Below are positions 1 to 10,552 of a DNA stretch of 64,000 bases, in pieces. The stretch is from Xiphophorus maculatus. Lineage: Eukaryota > Chordata > Actinopteri > Cyprinodontiformes > Poeciliidae. The notes below the pieces were generated by a model. It saw only the letters and a program-made list of their open reading frames with translations. It ran no database searches and was not told where the DNA came from. Each line of letters begins with the position of its first letter. Within the stretch, counting starts at the first letter, position 1. Both the position numbers and the translations under genes were made by a program. The stretch lies in the NCBI RefSeq assembly GCF_002775205.1, contig NC_036450.1, forward strand, positions 10,458,979 to 10,522,978. Reading direction: 5' to 3'.

Positions 1-26
1 TCTCTTTTTTTTTTTTAATAATAAAG

Positions 27-3000
27 GCGTGAAGTCTGATTCAATTGCAGTGGACTGGGTTGGTAAGAACCTGTACTGGGTGGATGGACTGGTTGGACAG
101 ATTCTGGCTATAAAGCTAAGCAGTTCAATCATGAAATCTCAGGACTATACTGTAGTTCTTGGGGAAAACCTGGAGCAGACAAGCTCATTGGTCCTGATAC
201 CAGACAAGGGGTACGACTTATTTATTCATTTGTCTGGCTTAAAATTTGTAGAACAAATATTTGAGCATTTTTGTGTCATTGCTCTTCTCAGATTGATGTT
301 GTGGTCTGAGATTGGCAGCATCCCTCAAATCGAGCAGTCTGGGATGGATGGCTCCCAGAGGAAAGTACTGGTGAGCCAGGACTTGAGCTGGCCAGTCAGT
401 CTGGCCTATGACTTCCTGGATGACAGGATCTACTGGGCTGATGAGAAGCTGCACTGCATAGGCTCAGCCTCGCTGGATGGAGACAACATAAAGGTGGGTG
501 AACCCCAGTAAAAGAAATGTGTAGTCTATTCAGTTGAAGATCTATTACGCCTCCTTGAACAGGTGTGCTCCACATCACTGTTTTGGTGTTTAGGGTGATG
601 TGCAGTTTTGGTTTTCCATCACACTCTGAATGTTGGCCTAAAAGTTCATTTTCACTCATTTGATCAAACTAGAGGACTCTCTTCCTCAGGTTTGCAGTCC
701 TACCACTCCCATGAAGTAGCAAATTCCAATGAAATGTGATTTTCTTTTAATAATAATAATTAGGTGACTTCATTAGCAGTTTCTCCCAGATTTTTTGAGT
801 TTTTACTTTCAGTTTTCATGAATCACACAAAATCTTGTTGGCTTTCTTTTACCAGATCCTCCAGTTGACAGAAACTCCAAGCCCCTTTTCTGTGGCGGTT
901 TTCAGCGACCGCATGTTCTGGTCTGACACCAAGAGAAGAACTGTTCGTTCAGCTGACAAGAAAACTGGCAAGAATCAAACTGTTCTTCTGAAGAGACCTG
1001 GGCAGCCATTTGGATTAAAAGTTGGTCTTTCTACTGTGATTACATTTGTATGTGGGGGAAAAGTTGTATTGTGAGTTCTATAACTAATGTCACCATTTTA
1101 ACTTTGTCTTTAGCTGATGCATGCCCTCTCCCAACCACCTGTATCAAGCCCTTGTGATCATCTTCGATGCTCCAATCTCTGTCTTTTGGCTCCAGCACCA
1201 GGAAAATCTAGAGCTGGAGCTCCAGCAGTAAATGCTGCAGTTTGTCGATGTCCAAAGGGTCTGCTTCTTTCTCAGGACAGAATGACCTGCGTTCTTCCCA
1301 AAGAGTCATCTTTCATCCTGCTTTTGTCCCGCAACAAAATATCTCAGGTAGAAGTACCGCAAAGAACTGTTTGCTTGCATAAATATTTTTTGTAAAGTTT
1401 AGTGAAAATATTTTTTGTGTTTTAGATCTACTTGCGCTCTATGCGCCGTCACGGAATCGCACTGAAGAAAATGCCAAATGGCAGAGACTTCAATCTCCCA
1501 GGAGTACCTGAGGCTATGAGTCTGGACATTTCCTTCTCAGAGCTCTTGGTGTTTGTTGCTTATTTAAGACATGGATCTGTGGATGTGCTAAAACTCACCA
1601 ACTCCCTATCAAAACCAGAGCTTGTGCTTGCTGGACAAATCATAAAGTTACAGGTATGAATACTATTCCTGGGAAACGTCTTAACCATTCAACCCTTGAC
1701 GGTTAAAGCTACAGTAAGTAACTTATAAGTGGGTTTTTTACATATTTGTCAAAACTCAGAGTCCTGACCGTAAAATGAGATGGCTAGTCTTGTTCTCTGA
1801 GCTACAGCGCTTCTTTAAAAATGCAGTTTGATTTGTTTAAATATGAAACTTTTTGTCTTCCATCCTAAAAGGATGACTCGGTAACTGCTCTGGCAGTGGA
1901 CTGGGTGACCTCCAATCTGTACTGGAGCAGCATGAAGAGGCCGGACATATATGTGACGTCACGTCTTGAGAACCACACCACCTCTCTGCTGCAAGGACCC
2001 CTCATTGTAAATTTTCATGGCCCTTGGCTGTACAAAGATAACTTCAGATTTTCAGTCAGGGCAAGCCAAGATTTTAATTGCAATTTTAATTCATTTTTGT
2101 TCAGGGAGTTGCATCAATCACCCTCCATCCTTCCTCGGGTAGGCTCTGCTATTTTGCCATAGTAATAATGGGTTCAAGGAGCCAGACGGAGATCCACTGT
2201 GCATGGATGGACGGCCGTAATAAAGTAGTGCTGTGGAAGCGGTTAAGCATTCCTATCTCCATGGTTTTCACTAATGATGGAACCAGAATCTATTGGGCTG
2301 ACACTGGTGAGAAGTTTGAACTTATTCAATGCTTCCATTGCTTTTGTTCCTGCATCATCAAAGTGCTTTTTTTGTTCTGTTGTTTTCTCAGGTGAAGGAA
2401 TAATAGGATCTATTGGAGTGGATGGATCGGCGTATAGGGAGTACAAAACGGGACCCAATCTGCTTGTGTCTTTCACGCTTATTGAGAACTTTTTCTTTTG
2501 GGTCACTCAAGACAAAGGTAAGAAAGAAACAGGACTTCTGTTACAGATGCTTGAGATGCAGGTTTTCATTGGAGCAAGTTTTATCCTTGGAATTGACTAG
2601 TGTTGACCTGTGTTTCTCCACCTCATCCAGCAGATGGCATCACAAATTTTATTTTTATCTAATCTCATTTTCCTTTTACCCCCGAAACATTTTTTGTACT
2701 GAAATTCTTTCAGAAATTTTAAATGCCGCTTTTATCCTATGCAGATGTCAGCAAATTGTGGTTCAGTGATGGACTCCAACCGAAGCAGTTGTGGTTCCAA
2801 ACAAAGACAAAGATATCCGAAATCAGGTCCTACAACAATGAAACCCAGTCGGGTAAGTATAACACAGTTTGTAGTTTACCATGAGAAAATCCGTAATAGA
2901 ATCTTTTGAAAAGCAATTACCAAAATGGAGGTCTAAACTGCCATGAAAATGCTTTAGATTAGGAAAAGTCCAAATTTCCGTAAGTATTACATCCAACTCC

Positions 3001-4852
3001 ATTCACCTTGCATTTTATAAATCACTCTAATTTTGGGGGTGTGGGGATCACACAATGCTTGGAAACAATTTATCCTAAAGATTATTCATTTGAGAATGAC
3101 CGGAAGAATATTGAATACAATATTAATCAGTTTTAGTTCTTTCTATGCTAATGTGCTTTAACTATCAAACTCTGAAATAAATGATTGATTTAATGTGGTC
3201 AATTATATTTATGCATTCATTCACACCATTGATGCCAATAATGCATCAATCAGCTTTTAGTACTGTTTTGTGCATTTCAAATGGATCTTGGTGACTGATC
3301 TTAAAAGCTAGTGGAGACATAATGTAGTAAAACATGAGTTTGGTGCAACAAGTGGAGTTGTCCTAATACTCTTGTACCCTGATTAAGAATCTGCTTTTTC
3401 TTTAGTTTGTTAAATTGTTCCATATTAACACGGATATCCTCTTTTACAAGGCAACATACTGTAAATACTTGCAGTTTCTGCTACTGAAAAGCTACAATTC
3501 TGTTTATCCATTTCATTTAGGAAGCAACCATTGCTCAAACAGCAACGGTGGATGTGTCCACCTCTGCCTGCCCTATCCAGGAGGTCGGACTTGTAGGTGT
3601 GCATGGGGCTTTTACAGTGTAAATGACACGTCCTGTGTCCCACTTCCTTCCTGCCCCTCTGGAGAGGAATCCTGTTTAGATGGCAGCCAGTGTATCGGAA
3701 GCAAGAAGTTCTGTGACGGGCGTGCAGATTGTCCAGACCAGTCGGATGAACAGGACTGTGAGTTTACATTTACTACAAGTAATAAACATTTGTTCCATTA
3801 GTAAATGGTTTACTAGTAAAATCAAGATGATGATGGTAAAATATGTTTTCATGTTGGACTGATTTACACAAAGCCTACTCTAATTCTGTTGTGTGGGTTT
3901 AGTAATATTACAGGAATATTTAACACTCTTGAAAAGTAATCCGAATATTACGCTGCAGTGATTTTAAATGAGGATTAGATACTTTGTTGCAACTGCTAAT
4001 TCATGGCCAATTACCTACTAATTGCTATTAGTCTTAAATGTCTTTGTTAGGCTGTTAACTGTAAACACTAAATCTGTCTTTAGGTCCAGGATCTGCCTCA
4101 TTTGGAACCGTAGTTGGTGGTGACCAATCCCCACAGTCTTCCCTTCACCAACCTGACACTCGGAAAAACCCCATTGTGCCTAATGAAGTCTTGGCATCAT
4201 GCGATCTCCAACGCTGCAATGGCCACGGCAACTGCATCACAGAGGGCGAAGTCACTCGCTGCCACTGTCTACAAGGTTACATGGGAGAATTCTGCCAGAC
4301 TCAACAAAGACAAAGTCACCCAGCGATCATCCTGGTGTCCATTTGTCTGGTCTCTGCAGTAGTAGTGGGTGCACTCGTCTTCACTAAAAGGTAGCCTGAG
4401 TGTCATGTCTTTGGCAGAAACTTTGCTTTTTTTAGTAAAACCAGAAAGCATTTAATCTCCAGCAGCTTGCCACTAACCATATTTTATGTGGCATCTTGAT
4501 TTTTCTGCTTTGATATTACAAATTCTCTTGCACACAGTTAAAATTCTGTGTGGGACGCTTTAAAGTACACAGCCTTCCAAATCGAAAGTAAACTGATGAC
4601 TTGTTTTGTTTAAACAGAAAATGGGAATACATGAGAAATAAACCTGCAGATAAAGAGAACCTAATGACAAATATGGTTATTCCAGGTGAACAAGATTCTG
4701 ATTCTGAGGTAAAAACCAATATCTTTAAGAGTATAGCATACGCTCGCTTACACTTTTTTGAAGGATTTGCAAATATCCTAATGTCTCAAACCTTTCTTTT
4801 GCAGGAGCTGGAATCCCCTGTAGATGTGAAGAACCCACTGCCAATTAAATGA
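27..4852 (+). CDS. LDL-receptor-related membrane receptor, Lrp13-like; C-terminal 754 residues (13 exons, 5' end outside window)
   Basis: Exons with GT-AG borders and matching phase: 27-210, 292-493, 856-1020, 1114-1347, 1426-1653, 1872-2006, 2105-2306, 2392-2517, 2745-2852, 3521-3757, 4084-4390, 4618-4708, 4805-4852 (TGA). Visible domains in residues of the translated part: YWTD-type propeller blades (LYWVDG, IYWADE, MFWSDT) at 1-183; EGF 197-242; second set of blades (LYWSSM, IYWADT, FFWVTQ, LWFSDG) to about 527; EGF about 532-566; one complete LDLa module about 572-607 with six Cys and the acidic DxSDE calcium motif; EGF 646-677; TM 687-706; cytoplasmic tail 707-754. This is a type I endocytic receptor layout. 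LDLR/VLDLR/LRP8, LRP1/2/4 and LRP5/6 end differently, so by elimination it resembles Lrp13, the fish ovarian receptor reported to bind vitellogenins. That name is inference; the LDLR superfamily assignment is firm. The tail has no NPxY. The signal peptide and any further LDLa modules must lie upstream. Confidence 0.85.
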
Positions 4853-4892
4853 ATAAACTGCAAATGAAATGAACTAAACTTTTACTGTATAT

Positions 4893-4898
4893 AATAAA
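4893..4898 (+). terminator. Polyadenylation signal AATAAA
   Basis: Canonical hexamer 41 bases after the TGA of the Lrp-like gene. It is a plausible proximal cleavage signal. A second copy lies at 6765-6770. Confidence 0.5.
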
Positions 4899-6414
4899 AA
4901 ACATGAACCAAAATGATTTTTGTTGTGATTTAGAGAAAAAGCTCTACCATAAATGAAACTGCCCTCATATACACCAACTGCTAATTTTGAGAAATGGGCT
5001 TTAGAACAAAGACGTTTTAACTGATCAGGCTATTTCAATAATTTTGCACCAAGATTTTCAAAATGAGAATTTACTACTGAACTTTTCTATTCAACCCAAA
5101 TACTAATCACCTGCATGATTTGGAGGCTCATTTCCTCTTACCACCAACTTAGCCTGTATGTTTTAGTAACACTTCTGTGTCAACTTCACGGCAACATTTT
5201 CCAACAATCTGGTTCCTGTTTCTAATTGTTGGCCATTATGTTGAAATTCATAGGAAGAGCCATGTTTCTGTGCTGCCCTCATAAACACCATTTTGTCAGA
5301 GAAACCAGTTTCAAGTATTTGATGGATGATTTTACTTCAACTTTCTGTTTTTGGTACAAAGCGCATGTGAAACACAAGGACCCATGTAATCATTCTCAGT
5401 CCTACAGATGGCATATGAAATCAGATCCTGAGGTTGAAAAACTAAATTCCAACAAAGTGGTTTGATGCCCAATGGCTAACAAAAACCTGAAAATCAGGTT
5501 TTGAATTTGGATGGGGCTCATGTTTAATACAGAGTATTCATTCACTGAATGTGCCCTTAAAACTTGCAACTCTGGCAAAAATTGCATCTGTGCAGCATGG
5601 CATGAAAGCAATAAGCATATGGTCTGCTGAAGTGTTATCGCTCAGCATGGTTTAATCAGCATTACTGGTGCTCCAAACAGCCACATGTTTACCAAATTAC
5701 TGATTCAAGTATATTTATTTAATGCCTTTTTCCACTTGTGTGAAAGAAAATGTTATGAAACCTAGATCTGTATTCTACTTCATGTGTAAAATGGTGCCTT
5801 TTGTTCCTCATTGAAGTTCACTAATCTTCAATAGTCAATGTATGTCTACTATCCTCCAGTGTGTGCAGGAGCATGCATGCATTGAGTCATGCATGATCCT
5901 CTCTGGATCTCCGCCTCATGCCAGAGCATGTGAAAACAAACATCTGGCTTTAAACATGCTCAATAGCCAAAGGCGTGCACTGGGACATTCTCAGACATTG
6001 ATCTTGAAATGAACTGGTCTGAGGCAATATCTTTTCAAGTTAACATTGCCAGAATGTGTTTTTGAGAGGAAAAACCCTTATGTTACATGACAAAAGAAAC
6101 ATTGGCTATGAGTGACTAAACAGCATTTTATCAAATGTAGCTTACTTTCAGAGACTTATCTCTTGCTTTTGCTAATAGCTAGCTGGTTAGCTTATCTCAT
6201 CCATGCAGACTAACCATCTCTTCATCAAATATCTACTTTAACCTGAAGATTGGAATGTCTGCCAATCATTTATGAAGTCATGAACAGACACTCATACTAA
6301 TTTGTTTTGGTTACAAAAATGATATCTTTCAGCTTGTTAGCTGGTACTTCTTGCATTCATCTGTTTCCGGTTGAAAACGTGACCTAAACCTGACTCACCT
6401 GGTGAGAGGACGGT

Positions 6415-6443
6415 GTTCAACTGGCAGAAATTGCCAGTTGAAC
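6415..6443. repeat. Perfect 12-bp inverted repeat
   Basis: Arms GTTCAACTGGCA and TGCCAGTTGAAC are separated by 5 nt. It lies in the 3' flank of the Lrp-like gene. No surrounding terminal repeats were recognised. Confidence 0.8.
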
Positions 6444-6790
6444 CCATTTAACGTACTGGGGTTGTGTTTCCCTGTTCAAGAACTGAATGAGTGTTTTTTC
6501 TGTTTAGTTGGCTTTTATGGGTGTTGATTCCAGCAATGTTTACTCTAACTTTGTCCTCTGTAAATACCCAACAAGGAAGAAAGAAACTGTTTTAAGATGC
6601 TGACATCTTAAAAGTTATTGAAAAAATATATTTTCTTTGCGTTTGGTCCTTTTTACATTTCTAGGTATTTTTATTTAATATAGAAACTTTGTGACATTTG
6701 TTTTGAACATTTTTTTGTTGTTGTTAGACCAAGGCTGCCTCTTCTTTTGAATTTGAGAGACTGAAATAAAATTGATATTGTACAAACACA

Positions 6791-9646
6791 AAGAAAGCTT
6801 TCATTTTGTTTTATTTTTATAGGGGCTGTGTGAATTCAACATTGTTTCATTAATACATAAAACTGCATTACTCAATTGCTTAAGCTTTTCAAAACATTGC
6901 TAGTACTTTGAGAATGTGACTCATTGGTGGAATAACTTTTTTTATGATTATTATTAATCTCTAGTATTGAAGCAATGGATTCAGCAACACAAACTCATCT
7001 ACCCTGCTTAACTGTTTAGCATTAAAATCAGTACACAAACAGTTTCATGACTGTCATGCCAATGACTCATGTTAATTTTAAACTATCTTTAGCAACTTTC
7101 TGTTGCATTTATGTATTGCATTTTTGTTTATTTTTATTTTATTTTTTTCAAACATGTTTTTAAAAACAAAACAAGCAATCAGTTGGACAGAGAAAAGATT
7201 TACATACGTAACCAAGATCTAATAAGTGGAGGTTGGATTTCATTTCTGTTTTTACCTATGAACATTTTTCTTTCCACATAATTTTTCTTGTAAAAGGAAT
7301 AAAATGCTCACTCTTTCATATTTAACTATGTATGTTGAATGTATACATACATGACTGCCGCAGCTCTTCTCTATGTACAAGCTATTTTAAAAGGACAACG
7401 GGGTATCATGTCTCATTTGACATTTGTCCAATGCCCATTGTCCTGAGAGTATTTGTTACTGAATATTGCTTCGATGTGGAAATAGTTTAGTTCTCTTTAA
7501 TCATTCCTTCCCCATTTTTCTGTTGACATCAGAAGTGCTGATAATCCTTGTCTAAGATTACTTGACCAGAAGAAAAGAGGGAGGGGGGAAGTAGATACCA
7601 GAGTTGAAATCAGATGCACATAAACCAGTTTGCATCCTTGAGATCATCTTCGCAAATAAAACTATGTAGTAATAAGGTAAAAGATAGTTCAGCTTGCAGC
7701 CTTGTTGCAATGACCACATTCTAATGACTGTGATTTGTGCTGGCTAATTTGTGTTTGGATTCAGCAGTGAGCAATTACAGAACCAGTGTAACACATGTGG
7801 TACCTAGTTATGGTATGACATGGACATATAAACGCTGTTCAGAAGTGCAGCACTGCCGTCTGAAGAGTTCACAGAAGCTTCATTTGGTTTTGCCTCTCAG
7901 TCTGGTTTGCATAAGGGCTCCCTGGGCTTACACACTTGTGTGAGTGTGTGCACATAGACATGTTGATTTTGTCATGTCTTGTACGGTGAGTCTTGCGCTG
8001 ACTTGTCGGCTCCTCCCATGCCAAAGCTTCCAAACTCACCTACTGTTACCGCTCTGATCAGGATATCATATTTTCAGTAAGTATAAACCTCTTCTGTTCT
8101 TCCTTATGCTCATTTAAATTCTTTCCACTTTCACTCCAATGTTCTCGTGACCGTTTTTTTCCAAAATTCTTCTTGTTTTCCACATGCTTTCAAATTTGAA
8201 AGCATGTGGGAAACGATGCAAAAATCCAAAAAGCTCTGGAAATCAGGTTGAGTCACTAGCAAACCGAAACATGCAATGAGGTGGATATAACCTTGTGACA
8301 TGTCAAATTATGACATCCCTGACAAAGGATGTGTGTCTGATGTGGTTCATGTGGAGAGGGAGGAGGGGATTTTCTTTCCTTGTTTGTGGGGGGGGAAACA
8401 GGCATTTGTTCACGGGACTCAGTTTTCGTCCTCTGTTCTCCGCCCATTTTTTCCCCCAGGTGATCAGACTGAAAGGGAAGTTGAAAGAATCTTTAGCAAA
8501 CAGACGACTGGACGAGCCAGCAGCAGCAACAAAACCTCCAGCTCACACTTTTGAAGATCCCAGAGTTTTTTTAATTGCTTCTGTGAGTTTTTTTGGTGTT
8601 TATATATATATATATAAAATTTTTATTTTTTTATTTTTTTTACTTCAGAAAAGGGGTGCAGCACTCTAAAGCTATACTAACCAAATCAATACTATTTTTA
8701 AACTGGAATATTGACACAAATTGTTTTGCAGAAACTGATGTACATGTCTGGATTCTGTCTTGTGGCAACTTCAAGCTACTATAGCTCTTTTAGACAGAAA
8801 ACCCGTGTTATAGATTGAAACAGCATGTGTCAGATTAGTCTACCAATTAAGTTAGGACCTTAAGCTCAAAGCAGAAATGGCAAAAACTGATAGCATTTCG
8901 TAAGGCCAAAAGAGTAAGGTCATTTTTAAATGTCTTTTTCTTTAAATGGACTGGTAAACTGTGTAAAAAATTTGTTTGTGATGTTGCCTTTAAAATATTT
9001 AAGGGCAGGGCGCTAAATCACCAAACAATGTTCTATTCTGTAGATGACAACGCCTTCAACTATTTCCCTGCAGAGTCTGCAGTTTTAAAAGTTAAGAAGT
9101 TGCAGATGATAAACCCAGTGAAATTGTAGCGACATGAAAATGTTTGTACTGTCAGTGATAAGTAAAACGTCTAGAAGCATATTTAAGCTGGCCCAAAAAC
9201 GAAGTGGAGATGGTAAATTTAGCTGAATAAAAGGTTAATTGTTTCAAATGTGATCCGGTGACCTAATTATGAAATTAGCTTTTTGAGAAAAGTTTGAGCC
9301 ATTTTGCAAGACAAAAAAAGAGTTGGGTTCCACACTGTCCATTCTGACCACTCTTGTCAAACCTGTTTTCTGACTAGTTTTGTTCTTTTTCTTTTTTTTC
9401 AAATTCTATGGTAAAACGTTTAGCTTTTGCACGATAAAATGTAGTGGCATTTAAGAGAAAATTTGCTCTACTGTTTTTAATTATTTGTAGAAATGGAAAG
9501 ATTGCTCATGTATTAAAAGGAGCATTGCCCCAACCCGTCCTCAAGACATTCCAGCTCCTGTTTTTGTCATGCTTGTCATTGTCTTTTAGGGTGTGTCTAA
9601 CCATTTATTTATAATCTTCCCTCCTTCTGTTCTGCTTTCCACTTAG
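6791..9646. other. Spacer between the Lrp-like gene and EGF-TM copy 2
   Basis: No exon I can defend. A 30-bp perfect palindrome lies at 8180-8209. At 8460 a good acceptor (pyrimidine tract then CCCCCAG) opens a phase-1 frame of about 32 codons that is Ser/Thr/Lys-rich (containing TTGRASSSNKTSSSHF) and ends in TGA. It could be a displaced stalk segment of the duplicated receptor end, but nothing proves it. The rest is AT-rich with a short TA run near 8604. Confidence 0.4.
8180..8209. repeat. 30-bp perfect palindrome without spacer
   Basis: Left half CCACATGCTTTCAAA is followed immediately by its exact reverse complement TTTGAAAGCATGTGG. It can fold as a cruciform or, in RNA, a tight hairpin. 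No flanking transposon ends were identified. Confidence 0.9.
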
Positions 9647-9698
9647 CTTTACAAAGTTGTAGTGTGTTTTGTCCTCCCCTTGAACTTCTTCTAATACC

Positions 9699-10552
9699 AT
9701 GGAAGAGGACCACTGCAGACAAAGCCAGTGCAACAGCCACGGGGCCTGCGTGCCTCCTCCAGATGCCGATGCTAATCTGGTTTGTACATGTGATCTGGGC
9801 TACCATGGGGAATTCTGCGAAACAACAGTCAATGGGCATTTGAGTGTACCACTGACCGTAAGCATAATTGTGATCATCGTCGGGCTGGTGATCTTCGCTT
9901 TTGTCTTCGCTAAGCTGAGGCAGAGGCAAAAGAGGAATAAGAGGTACTTGGACTTATTATATAAAATAAATTATTGTGGTTTAGAATGTCTTGAAATGTT
10001 TTTTTGCTTAATTTTGTTTGTTTAAAAGATTTGTCCATGTCTCTTGCTGACTAAAATGAGAACATTCACTGGTGCTTGATTTGTAGCATTAATTAAATAT
10101 TTTGAATTCTTAGTTGGTGTTTAACAGCATTTATTTTATTTTATTTTTTAGAATTGGGGAATTCAGGATTGTATAGCTGTCTGAATATTAAGCTACATAT
10201 CTATTTCAAGATATTTGTTTTCTCATGATCAATTCTTTATTCAAAATTTACACCTCAGTTTGTATGTCCTGTATGGTGTTTTTAGTCTTTTGGGGGAGAA
10301 TTTGTTTGCCTCTCCAGTAGAGTTGCCTTTTGTAGTTTGCCCCTACAGGACATTTGTAGTTTTGCACTCATAGAAACTCATTGATTTGCACCCATGGTAT
10401 CCATGGGTGTGTTTTCGTCCCATTGGTGTGTTTAATGGAAAGTATGACAATACTGAAAAAAGAAAATTAACTCAATCCCACTGTGTTTTATTTCTTTCTT
10501 TGTCAACAGAAAACAACTGGCAGCAAAACAAGGCTACAATGTATCAGCTTAA
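9699..10552 (+). CDS. EGF-TM duplicate (copy 2) of the Lrp-like terminal exons; candidate 95-aa membrane protein or pseudogene
   Basis: Two exons, 9699-9943 and 10510-10552 (TAA). The split phase (AG|A, Arg) and the intron position after the transmembrane basic stretch are the same as in the parent gene at 4390/4618. Residues 6-40 form an EGF module with six cysteines in order (C-x4-C-x5-C-x11-C-x-C-x8-C), similar to the parent EGF3 (both end GYxGEFC). TM is about 50-71, followed by RQRQKRNKR and a short new tail ending GYNVSA. The start sits in an optimal context (ACCATGG). The EGF frame has stops just upstream (TAG and TGA between 9647 and 9683), so an upstream exon cannot feed it through the acceptor at 9647. 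It is either translated from its own ATG, with acidic N-terminus outside and basic side inside and no signal peptide, or is an old pseudogene whose frame happens to survive. AATAAA follows at 10812-10817. Confidence 0.45.

Larger units (their letters stand above)
4853..6790 (+). other. 3' UTR and near 3' flank of the Lrp-like gene, with two polyadenylation signals
   Basis: AATAAA occurs at 4893-4898, about 40 bases after the stop codon, which suits a short 3' UTR. A second AATAAA at 6765-6770 could end a long UTR of about 1.9 kb. No coding exon is visible between them. The stretch is AT-rich and contains two short perfect inverted repeats (6415-6443 and 6590-6613). Which signal is used cannot be told from sequence. 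Confidence 0.5.

Noticed and set aside
9647..9943. EGF-TM copy 2 as an alternative 3' end spliced from exon 10 of the Lrp-like gene
   Set aside because: Exon 10 ends phase 1 (GAC T). The strong acceptor at 9647 gives the wrong frame for the EGF, and the EGF frame has TAG and TGA upstream. The only other phase-compatible AG (before 9706) creates an immediate TAG stop.
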